Source of the DNA: Yponomeuta sedellus
Taxonomy: Eukaryota > Arthropoda > Insecta > Lepidoptera > Yponomeutidae
Length of the DNA stretch: 64,000 nt
Assembly: GCA_934045075.1 (NCBI GenBank)
Contig: OW203734.1
Span: 6,826,516-6,890,515, forward strand
Reading direction: 5' to 3'
In this document: positions 11,752 through 23,806 of the stretch, piece after piece
Layout of the letters: every line of letters begins with the position of its first letter
Position numbering within the stretch: the first letter of the stretch is position 1
Translations under genes and position numbers: made by a program
The notes under the pieces: generated by a model
What the model saw: the letters and a program-made list of their open reading frames with translations, nothing else
Databases searched by the model: none
Told to the model about the DNA's origin: nothing

Positions 11752-14700
11752 ATGGTGGTGCCAAGTCCCTTTGTTTATTGGGCGCAAACAGAGGCCGGGA
11801 TCTCTCTAAGAGTAGACTTAAAAAATGTTGCGAAACCAGACGTGAAAGTTCTCGAAAACAACATCAAGTTTTGTGCCGAAGGCGTCGGTGCCCATGGTGA
11901 ATCTGAGTACAGCTTCAACCTAGATTTATACTCCGATATCAAAACTGTAAGTACTTCTATTCACCTCCACACGAATGCTATATTATGCCGTTAGGCCGCA
12001 TAGGTTACATTACATACAAAAACCCGGTCTCCATCATGCGCCTTGAATTCATCCGGCTGTGCCGTTGACAGGAATTAGGTATGTAGAATATGGGGACGCT
12101 GATTGCCCCAATCAACCATAACCCGGCTTTCTAGTCAGTTTAAAAAACAACAATATTCAAACTGAACTTAAACCACCAATCCTCTGCTCCGTTGCATTTT
12201 TGATGTAAAGAAAAACCTCTTTATTGTGTTGCGTGCTGGAAAAAGGTTGTGCAGCTAGTTGCTATTTTAACAACACATAATAATAAGTATACTGCTGGGG
12301 CACGCACGAGTCTCTTCCTGCATCACAGGATGGTTATGCCAAACTCCACCACAGGGGCCAAGTCCGGGTACATAATAATAAGTATGAGATTGTGAAATTT
12401 ATTTTATCTATAAAATTTCTGCCAGGAATTTTTGCACTTTGGTCCTCTAAGCATAGGGTCCACGGGTTACGGCACTGCCTTGTGATCATTGTCATTGTGT
12501 AGCACATAATTTTTTTTCAAAAGGGCAGATCATTAATTAAAAATTTTTGCCCTCAGAATGCCACAGGTGATGGTCAGTCACCAATAGTCCGATTGTACGA
12601 GAACCGTGTGGACATCCTACTGCAGAAGGAGAAGCCGGCATGGTGGCCAAGAGTCACTGCCCAGCCCCAGAAACCAGCCTGGCTCAAGGTTTGTCTCTTC
12701 TTCCTTTATAATAGGTGTAAATTCAGATTGATACTCAGAGTTTTATTAAGGCAGCAAGGCAATAGAGATCCGCCTTCATAATAAATTTTTGCCGAGGGTA
12801 GTAAACTAACCGTTAATGCTTTCTAAAAGACGCCCGTCACCTCAGTAATCCGGGACCACGGCACCTGAAAAAGTGCCGAAACGTTGGAAAATTGTAAAAA
12901 TGTAATAAACAAGCATAAATCCGTATAAAAACAGTTTTAATTATGAAAAGGTTTTATTCAAAGTAGCACAGAAACTGCGGCTTAGTAGCCCTTTTGGCAC
13001 AAAGTGTGCCTAACATATTTTTTGAACCGCGATTCAGGCAAGCTTAAATATCTTCGAAGAAGGATTCCCGCTGGGGGCCGCCGCCGTACAGTTGTTCAAA
13101 TTGCCAACAGGCAAAGCTAACTTGATCTGTCAGGATCGTGACAAGTGGCAGTCCCCGGGTATTTATGTTATGACTGCCTCGTCGGTCTAGCGGTATCACG
13201 CTAGATAGATATCATAGCATGGTAACCTAGTGGTTACCATATCGGAGGCCGTGGTTTCGTTTCCCACTGGGGCCCGCCGTAGATTTGTACAAATTGCCTC
13301 GTACTGGAAGTATTTCCATGTTTGTGATATCGATGCCTGGTTACCATAGCAACGGGTATCCTACTTTGGGACCAGAGCTAGTGATTGTGTTGTGTGGAAG
13401 TTATTATTGTGTTGTTCTGTATATTTGTGTGTTTTTTATATATTAAACGGGTCTCGCGATTATTTATTAGGTGAAACGTTTAATATATAACTATGTATAA
13501 GTATCGCGAATCATTGAGAAATACTTTCCCATTTCTGATCTTGATTATGGTCTGGAGTAGCACATAGGCTACTTTTATCCCGGTAACGAGTCGCTGGCAA
13601 CAATTCACGAATACACTCTCCAACAGATAAACTTTGACCTATGGAAATCGGAAGACGCTCAGGACAGTGAAGAGGAACAGCGGGACGTCATGAAGGACTA
13701 TCCGGGCATGTATGACAGGCTGCACAAGCAAGAAATGGGATATAGAAAAGGTAATTTGAACACTTTTCAGAGTGAAAATCCAGTATTTTTAAGTATCTAT
13801 AGGTCTGCGCAGACGAGGGACTTTTGTCTCTTGGCGACAAAGGTCCCTCGTCTGTGAAAAATGTGCTCCGAGTACTTGTCGCGGAGTCAACGCCTACGGT
13901 GTGCGGTCATTTGTTCCCCGGAAATTGAGTGAAGCGTACGCTATGGAAGCAAATATTCTGAGATTACAGTGTGTTGTAATTTACATGAAGTTGAAAAAGA
14001 AACGGCGATTTAAAAGAAAACACCGAACTTTTGTCCAGTCCGGTCTCTTCATGTCCTCGGTAACTTGAGGGACTTTTTGTACGGGGTACTTTTAGTCCTT
14101 CGTGTGCGTTATGCGATACAATTTATAAGAGATCTATATCGACGAACAAAAAAGTACCCGGGGGATACTACCTCGTCTGCGCAGTGTACTTTATATCATA
14201 TGTAATTATAAATTATAATATTCTCGAACACTTTTGCTATTTGGTATCAGTATATTTTCGATTTAATTATTTATTTACATGCACATACTGACTATATTCT
14301 TCAATCACTCCATCCAAAGGTTGTCTGGAATAGATCTCTCTTAGCGATAACACCGTCAATTGTATAACATTACTTAGATTAAGAAATCATGGCTGCATTT
14401 TTTTTTCTGGTTGTACAATAAAGTGTTCTCTATCTATCTATCTATCGAGAACTACTTTTCATATAATTAAGGCTCTATGGGATGATGCTAACGGTGAAGG
14501 AAAACATCGTGAGGAAACCGGCGCCTTGGTTGGCTTTGCACGTACTTATTGACTATTCTCTCCAGTGGGCTAGGCCGACTAAGTTGCCAGGATGGTGTAG
14601 GTGCTGGGCCAGCCTACACCACCTAAAACAAAGTCCCAGGCACTGCATCCGAGTGGTCTTCACATATCTAGTGTGAGTGAAGATGACACTGGACGCTGCT

Positions 14701-17700
14701 GTATAAATCATCACATTACGTTGAAGCAAAGGCCAAGTTTTTGGGATGTTAGAAGAAAAATGTCTTTAAAATATCTTTTTAATTCGTGACAAATAACTTG
14801 AACAAAAATCCGCGAGATGATAGTAAGGCCCACTTCGATGCATTTCGTATGAGAAATTATCGATTTAACCGGTTAACTCGAGTTAAATGAGCTAACCCGG
14901 GCTGACGCAAGTGGGCCTAAGTTTAACATATTTATAATCAAACCCTACTGTTGGGCGTAGGCCTCTTCCCATTCACGCCAAGTATGACATTTAAGCGCTC
15001 GTGGCCTAGGCGAACCGAGTGATTGGAATCAATCACATGGTTAAGCAACAACAGGCGCGGTCAGGTACGGGATGGGTGAGCGTCCCGTGACTACCGCTAG
15101 TGGCATTTTTCCGAGCGCTTCCGTGCTTCGCAAGGCACGTTAAGCCGTTGATGCCGGCTGTCATATAATGGCAGTCGTTAAGCCATGTCAGAGGCCTTAT
15201 GGGCAGCTTGATAACTTCTGACAGTAAGGCCCGCCACTGTCTTACAATCCTCCATCAACCCGGACTTGGCCCCCGTGGTGGAGTATGGCCTAACCTTTCT
15301 GCGATGCAGGAAGAGACCCGTGCCCCAGCAGTGGGGACATACAAGGGCTGATAACGATGACATTTTATGTTACATTGCACTGTTACTGACGGCCTCTGTG
15401 GTGTCGTCCTTTTGTCCTTAGCCGGGTTGGAAACCCGGCTAAGGACAAAAAAACCTAAAAAAAGGTTTTGGATAGGTTTACATGTTTGTGATGTCGTTGT
15501 TTCTGGTTCCCACGACACAGGGTATCCTAGTGTGGGGTCAGAAGCAAAACTCGTATATGTGCCTGTATGTAAATATTATTATTATATGGTTACATTGGTT
15601 GTATTTTTTTCTCTGGTTGAGCAGTAAAATGTTCTCTATCTATCTGAAGATTTAAGTGCCCTGTTCTGTTGTCCTTTTTATGTAGGTTCACTGCAATAAA
15701 TCTTTCTTCTATCAGTTATAATTTCAATAATAAAACTAAGATAAATAGCCACTATCAGATATTCCTAAAACCTTGATAAGATGTCGAATTCCACAACTTA
15801 TTTACCTCTGTTCAAAGTCAACAATTTTTCTCTGAAATACCACCAATGTTAAGAATTTTCCAAACTCAAAATGGCCTTTCAATTTTCAGAAGACTTCAAG
15901 AAGGTTTACCTCATACTCTACAATCTCTTCCAATTCGTGGGCTTCACTTACGTACTGGCCGTGATGGCTGTAAGATATGCCAAAGCGGAGCACGCTTCCA
16001 TAGTGGACACCTACGAGCCTGTTGGCCCGGCCATGAAGTTTCTGCAGCTCATCATGTACCTGGAGGTCATGCACCCAATGTTTGGGTACACTAAGGTCAG
16101 TGCGAACTCCATGCATTTTGCTAACGAAATTGATTACAGTGAATTATATACTTAATATTAAGATAGCAACACAATGCTTGCGCTAGGGATTATAGGACCG
16201 CCTTAGCTGGTAGTTACAGTACAGTAAAAATACAGAAAAATATACAAAAAGTTATAGTGGAAGGAAAGAATACGGCTGAAACGTTTGACATCTGGCGTTA
16301 ACTGAAAACCTGCACTGAGGGGTAACCTTTAGCACACCGCTGACTAATCTGTGTTTGTTTCGATATCAACCTTTGTATGTCCCCACTGCTGGGGCACGGG
16401 TCTCTTCCTGCATCGCAGAAAGGCTAGGCCATACTCCATAACGGGGGCCAAGTCCGGGTTGGTGGAGGATTGTAACACAGTGGCGGGCCTTACTGACAGA
16501 AGTTATTAAGCCGTCCATAAAGCCTCTGACATGGCTTAACGACTGCCATTACATGACAGCCGGTGGCTTAACGTGCCTTGCAAAGCACGGAAAAATGCCA
16601 CTAGCGATAGTCACGGAACGGTCACCCATCCTGCACCTGATCGCGCCTGTTATTGCTTAACTCAAGTGATTGATTCCAATCGCTTGGTTCGGCTAGGCCA
16701 CGAGCGCTACGGTCGTGTTTGTTTCAGCAGCCTATTTAAAAAAAATATATTTATTTAGTGCTTTAGCACTAAATAAATATATTTTATTTGTAATAATAAA
16801 ATACATAATTTGTGCATGCGAATGTCGTTGTAAATGATTGTGTTACTTCTAGTTACAATATGCTCTACATACTTATCTAAGTCCAAACTGGTATTGGTTG
16901 GAGAAGAACTGTTATGCAACATACGGTCTCAAACTAGGATACATTGTGCTGCGGTAGCCACGTAAGGACATCACAAAAGTATGACCACCAATACAAGCGA
17001 TTCTCACTGGTCATATTAGTATGAAATACCGGTATGACCATCAAGAAACGTTGCAGATTGAGACCATTTGTACGAAACATCTTATGTTCTGTGAACAAGA
17101 CGGTATGATGGCCTCCAGTGGGAATCGAACCTGTTTTGGTTTGTTTTGGTCCAGCTGTTAAGAAACCGCTAGACCTACGAAGCTGTCAAATCGGCGTCGT
17201 GGCGGCTACCTATCCAGAATTGCATCCACAATAGGTCAGATGGGAAATAACATCTAACATCCTCACCATTGAATTTAAAGTACATCATTCAATCAATAAC
17301 TTTGATCATTCGATCGATACCTGGTACTCAGGACCTCGTTATGCTCGTGAACGAGTTCTGTTCGTGTGTCTGACCGCAGCACTTGTTATGTTTTCACGGC
17401 CTATGTAAAACAATTAAATAATGCTTTGGCATTTAAGGTTATTAATGGAAATCATGGAATCTTATACGTATAGGTGGTTACTAATGTATTAGATTTAAGA
17501 GGACTTGAGAAAAGATGGTCAGAGTGGAGTTCTATTTCCCGCTGCCTATTTCTCCACTACACTACGGCCCGAAGGCAGCGGCTTTCACTTTCATGTTACA
17601 TTGCACTTTGACATTCAGCAAACAGAATGTAAATTCTTTACGTTGTAATAAATTGAATTGATTGAATTTTAGTACGATGGTATGAGGCACTACTGCAAAG

Positions 17701-20700
17701 TAGTGACTTTTGACACTTAAAACGCGCGACTAACGTTATCGTACTATCGAGGTTGGGGAACTAAAGGACGGGAATGTACCTGCACTATGTGACTATTTTA
17801 TACAACATTTTAACATTCGGTGACCACCCGAAGTATATGCTAAGATATGTAATATTTATCTTTGTATATGTACTTAATTATTATCTTTGTTTATAATTAT
17901 TGTACTTATTAATATATAGTTTAATTTTATATATTTTATAATTACATTAAAATATCATCTCACTGTTTGGCACTCCCCCACCTTCTCCACGTCACCTGTT
18001 GGTTGCTAGAATAAAATACTAATTAGAATTAAGCCCACCAATTGTACAACCCTTACTGGTACAATAAATCCTAATAATAGACCTACGAGGCATAAAGGAA
18101 TTCTTGTCCAAGTAAGGCGATAGGTAAATTAAAATCAGTTGAATATTTTTTTTAATTAAAAATAAAACCGACTTTAAAACACTACAGCACTAAACGCACT
18201 GTGTTTTGAAGCTAATTTTTATTTAAACACATATTATATTTTACGATTTAGTTTACGAGTTTGTCAGTCCAAAAACAATACCACTGGCGGTCTCGTTACC
18301 TACCAAGACAAAATGAGTTCATAATCCACATATCGAAGGCAATACGTTTCCTAATAGCCTATTTAATGCGCTGCCAACGTGCATTTGTGTCGGCTCCACT
18401 GTAATTAAGATAGGTCACTTCGCAGTCACCCTACGACCTGATTGCCAGTAATTATATTTATGTAACTTCAAACCGGTTAGATACTGTCGAGTGGAGATTG
18501 AACTGTTATCACTTATTGCATTAGGGCGCTTTGGTGTGCCAACCAATGGAATAAAAATCATAACTTGTTTTATAATACGTTTTTTTCGTTCCGGGTCATT
18601 GCTGCTCATATGACATAATGTACAAATTGTTCGATTACCTATGTGCTAAATAATACTAGAGCCAAAATGCACAACAGACATTTTATACGATTGTTTGAAA
18701 TAACGATTGTTATATACATTGCTAGCCATATAGATAGTTTGTCAGAATAAGCTAGTAACAAAATGAATTAATTGTTACCAAGTGCAAGTGTTCAAATTCT
18801 TCCCGCGGGTGTCGTAAAAGGCGACTAAGGGATACAAATCGGGGGGTGGGCAGCAGCGCCCCCTGCAGTACAATTACACCGAACTGCGATCCCCAACCCG
18901 CATGCACAGCGTGGGGATTATGGGCATTACCCCCTAATGATGGCACAACCTTGCGCGATGGCGCTCATTAGGGGAGGGCTATGTCCAGCAGTAGGCTAAT
19001 ATAGCTTGAAGAAGAAGAAGTGCAAGTGTTTATATTCTTTTTAATGCACTAACCCGTGCTAAGGACAATTTTAAAAACCTTTTTAGAGGCTAAAAGCCAG
19101 CCATGCCGGGATTCGAACTCGAACCCCCATTCAAATCTGCTGGCACGGATAGCCTGAGGTCGCGGGTTCGAATCCCCGCGTGGCTGGAATTTTTAGCCTC
19201 TAAATTGGTTTTTTTCAAAAAGTGCAAGTGTGTGAACGATTGCACCTCACCTCATCCTCAATATTACCGGTCCTCGGTAAATAAGTATAATATTTTTGCC
19301 ATTGTAAGAATCAGCTTTTCAATCATATAAATTTTCTATCTAAATTCGCCTGGTGTGTGGTGTCGGCCTAGAGAATAGCACCAACCCAAATTCTTCCCGC
19401 GGGTGTCGTAGAAGGCGACTAAGGGATACAAACCGGGGGGTGGGCAGCAGCGCCCCCTGCAGTACAATTCCACCAAACTGCGATTCCCAACCCGCATGCC
19501 CAGCGTGGGGATTATGGGTATTATCCCCCAATGATGGCATAACCTTGCGCTATGGCGCTCATAAGGGGAGGGCTATGTCCAGCAGTGGACTAGTATAGCC
19601 TGAAGAAGAGTCACTAAAATATTGTAATACTTACATATTTTATCTCTGACATAATTTGATATAAACACATTGTAACATAAATACAATGTGAGCTTGTATC
19701 ATTTTGTCACTGCAACATTCTGACCATTATGTATGGAAGTATGTATGTATTTAATAATGTAAAGGAACACATTACATGTTATAAGGCCCCACAAAACCAA
19801 TTACTTGGTTTGACTGTGGGAGCAGTCTCGTTTACAATAGTTTTACCAGATATTTTTACTTTTACCAGTTTTTTTTTTTACTTTAGAATACTTTAGACTT
19901 CCGTCACTTGAATAGCTATGACCCGGAACGATTTATTTCATTATAAAACTTAACCAAAGTAGTTAATCGCTGATATTAAGATTATTAATGTTTACGTTTT
20001 GAAAAAAAAAAGTATAAAGACAAGCTTTGATTTTTATTTCATTGGAGGGTTAGTTAGCACCCCAATGCGCCTTAAATGCCAGTATTCCCGCGATTCCTAA
20101 GATGGGTTCCGTTGAAAAGTCACTGGGGTTCCGCTGATCACTCTTGTGACAGAATCGTTGGTTTATTTTGACTCTTAAATAATTATACTCTTTTTATTTT
20201 TAATGCACTAACCCGTGCTTAGGACAATTTGCAATAAGGACAATCAGTTGGATAGAGCGCTGGCACGGATAGCCAGAAGTAGCGGGTTCGAATCCCGGCA
20301 TGGGTGGAATTTTTAGCCTCTAAATAGGTTTCTTAAATAATTATAATTCAATTCAGTGAAGGATTAATCGTGATACTTCGTAATGGCTCGCGAAACTCAT
20401 ACATGGTTATTTTCACTCGTATATTTTAGCCGGTCTGATCGCGAGTATTTTGCGATGTTAAGTCTACCTGCGACCGTGGCAACTGCAACGTTGCCGAAAC
20501 GTCGGGCTTAATTCCCCCCGTTTCGGCAACGTTGCAGTTAATTACATTTTACCTAATTAATAATCGTGAATTCGCGACTGTATAACTTTAAATGTATGAA
20601 TAATTAATGATATTTTCGTTGGTCCCGGCTCGTTGTAACGTGGCCTCTACTATAAATCATCGTAGAAGGGTCTGCAGAAATACGAAATACTTCGGTAGAA

Positions 20701-23700
20701 TCTTACGATATATTCAATAAAAATACGATTTCTTAAATGCAAAATGTTTCTTAAGCGCAAATCTCGAGAGCAGCTGAACCGATTTCGCTAATTCTTTTTT
20801 TAGTCTATTCCTTGAAGTAAGAGGATGGTTCTTACGGAGAGATTTTTTTTTTTAAGAATCGACTGTTAGGCGGTGCGGTACGAACTTCGCGGGGTCAGCT
20901 AGTCTTCTATAATATAAAAATGATTCTCTGAATGTAAGCGCAAATTTCGAGAGCAGCTGAACCGATTTCGCTAATTATTTTATTAGAATATTCCTTGAAG
21001 TACGAGGATGGTTCTTACGGAGAGAAAAATAAAAAAAATTAAAGAATCGACTGTTAGGCGGTATGAAGTTCGCTGGGTCAGCTAGGTTATAAAAAAAAAG
21101 CATAACTCCATTAAAATACTACTGAGATGCGGGTTAAATAGTCTGTAGAAAAGGGTATTTTGGAGGAATCGTGTTTTATTAAATGTATAAAACACTCATC
21201 TCATTTAATTAGCCCGAAACCGCCTACACCTTTTTTATAAAAACGCAATTCCTTAAAACACTCCCGCTCGTTAATTTATTAGTCATTGGTGGAGATTTTA
21301 CTAGATGAGGCAGTAACCGCAAGTTAAATAAAACGCCTCTGGGAGTGTTTTAACGTAAATGTTTTTTTTTAATGCCTTAAGTTAAATAGTAAAGAGGTAT
21401 TAAGTACTTTTTGTTAGAAACGATTCGCAAAAACTTTGGCCTTTGCACAATTAGCGTGTAGTATTGCTACTACAAAGTCATAAATGTACGTAACTATGAA
21501 ATTAAACAAAGTCATTACATGCCCGCACTGGTGATCGAACCTGGGTCTCTCGCTTGCGAGTCCGTTGTTCTACCCACTGAGCTACCACCGCTTCATTTGC
21601 AAGTAAAAAAACACTTACTCCACAGGGCGGAGTGCTAGTCCCGTTCCTCCAGATCAGCGGGCGCGCGTTCGTCCTCTTCGCGATGATCGAGGCCGAGCCC
21701 CGGATGCAAACCAAACCTGTGGTTTTCTACCTGTTCCTGGTCTGGGCCACAATTGAAGTTATCAGGTAAGGAGAACATTACTCGGTTGATATCAACCCTG
21801 GGCCACGATTGAAGTTATCAGGTAAGGAGAACATTACTCGGTTGATATCAACCCTGGGCCACGATTGAAGTTATCAGGTAAGGAGAACATTACTCGGTTG
21901 ATATCAACCCTGGGCCACGATTGAAGTTATCAGGTAAGGAGAACATTACTCGGTTGATATCAACCCTGGGCCACGATTGAAGTTATCAGGTAAGGAGAAC
22001 ATTACTCGGTTGATATCAACCCTGGGCCACGATTGAAGTTATCAGGTAAGGAGAACATTACTCGGTTGATATCAACCCTGGGCCACGATTGAAGTTATCA
22101 GGTAAGGAGAACATTACTCGGTTGATATCAACCCTGGGCCACGATTGAAGTTATCAGGTAAGGAGAACATTACTCGGTTGATATCAACCCTTTATGTCCC
22201 CAATGGTGGGGCACGGGTCTCCTCCTGCATCACAGGAAGGATAGGCCATACTCCACCACGGGGCCAAGTCCCAGTTGGTGGACACAGTCGATCGTCGATA
22301 TCAATCTCTGTAAGTCCTCACTGCTGAGGCACGGGTCTCTTCCTGCATCGCAGGAAGGTTAGGCCATAGTCCAACACAGGTGCCAAATCTGGTGGAGACA
22401 GTGGCGGGCATTATTGTTGGAAGTTATTAAGTAGCCAATGTGACATGACTTAACGACTGCCATTAATGCTGTTAGCATAAAGAATTTTAATAATAATAAT
22501 AACTTGATTTTGATGGAAACATCATAATGTTCTAAGATTGCTTCTTCCATGACATCACATAAATTCGGAATAGCTTGTAAGACTGAGGCGTAACCAGAGT
22601 AGAATATTGGCAGTGATGTCATAATCATAGAGTAATTTCATCAGCGCAGCGCTGGAAATGACCGATCTGCGGTGGGCACGCGTGGTGCATAATGCCTATA
22701 CTCTCTTAGAGAAGTCATTTGTCCTGGAGTAGGACATATTATATCGTTATCATGTCCCCACTGCTGGGGCACGGGTATCTTCCTGCATCGCAGGAAGGTT
22801 AGGCCATACTCCACCACGGGGGGCAAGTCCAGGTTGTTGGAGGATTGTAAGACAGTGGCGGCCTCTGACATGGCTTAAAGACTGCCATTATATGACAGCC
22901 GGCACCAACGGCTTAAAGTGCCTTGCGAAGCACGAAAGCGCTCGGAAAAATGCCACTAGCGGTAGTCACGGGACGCTCACCCATCCCGTACCTGACCGCG
23001 CCTGTTGTTGCTTAACCTAGTGATTGATTCCAATCACTCGGTTCGCCTAGGCCACGAGCGCATTATATTATATAGGCTATTTAAATGAATGAATAAAAAT
23101 GAAAATAGCGTTTGCTATGTTTCAAATTTACAAGATTTTTAAATTGAATTTCTTCAGCAATCTAGTTTTTGTATTTAAAATATGGGCCAATTTCTGAATT
23201 GATAATTTCCATAAGTAAATAGTTAACTGTAGCGCTATCTCTTCAAATTACTCCAAAAAGAGCGTCACAGAATGTTACTTAAGTATTTACTTAGTGAAAT
23301 TCTCAACTCAGAAACTGGCCATATATTTATGTCTCTGCAGGCGTGAGTCAATGAGTTTATATTATATTTCGGTTGCTTAAGTTAGGTTGACTGCAGAAAA
23401 TCAAAATTTTATTGATCAATTTTGATGCCAGTCAAATAGCACATTTAAAAAGTTTCGATTTTATTTGTATTTATTTCTCAGGTACCCTTTCTACATAACC
23501 CAACTGTACAAGAAGGAAATCTACATCCTGACCTGGCTGCGCTACACCATGTGGATCCCGCTGTACCCACTAGGAATCCTGTGCGAATCCATCATAGTAC
23601 TCCGAAACATTCCCTACTTTGAAGAGACTCTCAAATTCACCATTTCGCTGCCAAACGAATGGAACTTCGCCTTTCACATGCCTTCGTTCCTTCGTATCTA

Positions 23701-23806
23701 TTTACTCCTTCTGACATTCCCTGGTATGTACTTTGTAATGGGACACATGCACAAGCTGAGAACGGTAAAATTGAAGACCAAAGTGGTTATCAAGAAGGTG
23801 AAGTGA
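11752..23806 (+). CDS. HACD3: Very-long-chain (3R)-3-hydroxyacyl-CoA dehydratase, HACD3 type (6 exons)
   Basis: ER-membrane enzyme for the third step of very-long-chain fatty-acid elongation: it dehydrates 3-hydroxyacyl-CoA to trans-2-enoyl-CoA. Exons 11752-11946, 12557-12688, 13627-13750, 15890-16095, 21626-21765 and 23482-23806 join in one frame (phases 0,0,1,0,2) to give 373 residues; human HACD3 is 362. Residues 1-100 form the CS (p23-like) domain that marks HACD3 among HACDs (FVYWAQTEAG; NRVDILLQKEKPAWWPR). The PTPLA membrane domain follows from about 150. Tyr294 (in LYPLG) and Glu301 (in ILCE) match the catalytic Tyr/Glu pair of yeast Phs1, spaced seven apart. The C-terminus KKVK fits a dilysine ER-retrieval signal. 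Start: the ATG at 11752; the frame further upstream has only a TTG. Exon 5's donor is inside the 56-bp tandem array. Confidence 0.95.
12290..12375 (+). repeat. Repeat B fragment
   Basis: Short piece with 'ctgctggggcacgcacgagt' and 'ccaccacaggggccaagtcc', matching the start of repeat family B. It lies in HACD3 intron 1. Confidence 0.6.
13180..13440 (+). mobile_element. tRNA-headed SINE (family S3)
   Basis: Carries 'gtaacctagtggttaccata' followed by a B-box-like 'tggtttcgtttcccactggg'. The body is shared with 54800-54975, 57050-57250 and, in part, 15475-15560 (blocks 'catgtttgtgat' and 'ggtatcctactttgggacca'). It lies in HACD3 intron 2 upstream of exon 3. Confidence 0.65.
13810..13854. repeat. 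Short hairpin, 19-bp arms
   Basis: Arms 13810-13828 and 13836-13854 are complementary except one G-T wobble, with a 7-nt loop. It lies in HACD3 intron 3, 60 bp after exon 3. Confidence 0.8.
14480..14715 (-). repeat. Repeat family C copy
   Basis: Reverse-orientation copy of the repeat at 574-800 and 27830-28065. A TCTA/TATC microsatellite (about 14428-14446) lies just upstream. Located in HACD3 intron 3. Confidence 0.7.
14828..14920 (-). repeat. Repeat family F (MITE-like)
   Basis: Opposite-orientation copy of 5925-6010, with the palindrome 'ttaactcgagttaa' and the end 'cgcaagtgggcc'. Confidence 0.6.
14994..15355 (-). repeat. Repeat family B, near-complete copy
   Basis: Same extent and orientation as 3857-4229, from 'gcgctcgtggcctaggcgaa' to 'gtggggacatacaagg'. 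It sits in HACD3 intron 3, which is largely built of repeats. Confidence 0.8.
15410..15450. repeat. Perfect short hairpin, 19-bp arms, 3-nt loop
   Basis: Arms 15410-15428 and 15432-15450 are exact reverse complements around 'gga'. It lies in HACD3 intron 3, at the junction with an S3-SINE fragment. Confidence 0.85.
16371..16715 (+). repeat. Repeat family B copy
   Basis: Plus-oriented copy from 'gtatgtccccactgctgggg' to 'aggccacgagcgct', lacking part of the interior. It starts 275 bp after HACD3 exon 4. Confidence 0.8.
16742..16785. repeat. Perfect short hairpin, 21-bp arms, 2-nt loop
   Basis: Arms 16742-16762 and 16765-16785 are exact reverse complements with 'tt' between. It follows the repeat-B copy in HACD3 intron 4. 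Confidence 0.85.
17500..17668 (+). repeat. Repeat family G copy
   Basis: Shares 'agtggagtt..tttcccgctgcct', 'tacggcccgaaggca' and 'gacattcagca' with 36690-36920, and 'gaatgtaaattctttacgtt' at its end. The class is unknown. HACD3 intron 4. Confidence 0.6.
18790..19017 (+). repeat. Repeat family D (GAA-tailed retroelement end)
   Basis: Carries 'aaattcttcccgcgggtgtc', 'ccaacccgcatgc' and the lepidopteran retroelement end 'tgtccagcagtagg', finishing in (GAA)n. Full-length relatives lie at 19350-19606 and 61228-61498. The 3' simple tail implies target-primed retrotransposition. Confidence 0.75.
19030..19219 (-). mobile_element. SINE-A copy 3, 5'-inverted, 12-bp TSD
   Basis: Flanked by 'aagtgcaagtgt' at 19018-19029 and 19220-19231, so it inserted at the 3' edge of the repeat-D copy. 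The tail lies at left (minus orientation). The right part is an inverted segment with the anticodon-arm and B-box regions in plus orientation. The two arms share the 'acctatttagaggct' type block. Confidence 0.85.
19350..19606 (+). repeat. Repeat family D copy
   Basis: Near-identical to 61228-61498, including the opening 'gtggtgtcggcctagagaat' and the end 'gtccagcagtggactagtat'. HACD3 intron 4. Confidence 0.75.
20030..20092. mobile_element. End of a TTAA-type (piggyBac-like) MITE
   Basis: Ends '..ggttagttagcaccccaatgcgcc' abutting TTAA, matching the right end of the 33728-34097 element. The left end was not identified, so this is partial. Confidence 0.4.
20188..20330 (-). mobile_element. SINE-A copy 4, 5'-inverted, 15-bp TSD
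   Basis: Flanked by 'tcttaaataattata' at 20173-20187 and 20331-20345. The family tail is at left in minus orientation; the D-arm to tail part is at right in plus orientation. HACD3 intron 4. Confidence 0.88.
20481..20539. repeat. Perfect hairpin, 21-bp arms, 17-nt loop
   Basis: Arms 20481-20501 and 20519-20539 are exact reverse complements built on 'gttgccgaaacg'. The same core occurs singly, without the second arm, at 24510-24525, inside a repeat typified by 'gccgaaacgtcggg'. Confidence 0.8.
20755..20902 (+). mobile_element. Helitron-like non-autonomous element, truncated copy
   Basis: Shares 'gagagcagctgaaccgattt' and the end 'gggtcagctag' (CTAG) with 20906-21085 and 46165-46348. The 5' end is degraded. 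Confidence 0.45.
20906..21085 (+). mobile_element. Helitron-like non-autonomous element
   Basis: Begins TCTATAATAT and ends CTAG, as expected for Helitron termini, and lies three bases after the previous copy. The class rests on ends and family pattern only; no Rep/helicase is encoded. Confidence 0.5.
21461..21597 (-). mobile_element. tRNA-headed SINE (family S4)
   Basis: The minus strand opens with 'ggtggtagctcagtgggtag' and a B-box-like 'ggttcgatcacc'. Its body is shared with 795-940. It ends only 28 bp upstream of HACD3 exon 5, so it touches the branch-point and polypyrimidine region. Confidence 0.6.
21742..22191 (+). repeat. 56-bp tandem array, 8 copies, spanning the HACD3 exon 5 splice donor
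   Basis: The unit begins 'ctgggccac' and recurs every 56 bp ('gggcc' at 21744, 21800, 21856, 21912, 21968, 22024, 22080, 22136). Each unit holds the last 24 nt of exon 5, the donor GTAAGG and 32 nt of intron. Copies are essentially identical; the first differs by one base (a for g at 21751, the copy in the exon). All eight donors are intact. The original exon end is 21765. This is a minisatellite, not a CRISPR array, since there are no spacers. Confidence 0.97.
22195..22440 (+). repeat. Two truncated repeat-B copies
   Basis: Two partial plus-oriented starts ('tatgtccccaatggtggggc' near 22192 and 'aagtcctcactgctgaggca' near 22311) lie directly behind the 56-bp array in HACD3 intron 5. Confidence 0.65.
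22750..23062 (+). repeat. Repeat family B copy
   Basis: Plus-oriented copy from 'catgtccccactgctggggc' to 'gcctaggccacgagcgc' in HACD3 intron 5, with a small internal deletion. Confidence 0.78.
23184..23321. mobile_element. MITE family E
   Basis: About 138 bp with inverted ends ('gggccaatttctgaattga' against the complement of 'ctcagaaactggcc'). Copies lie at 33628-34133 (interrupted) and 51298-51433. It lies in HACD3 intron 5, 160 bp before exon 6. Confidence 0.7.

Noticed and set aside
21742..22191. Regular 56-bp repeats that could suggest a CRISPR array
   Set aside because: Units are contiguous with no unique spacers, lie in a eukaryotic gene, and include exon and splice-donor sequence; this is a tandem duplication.
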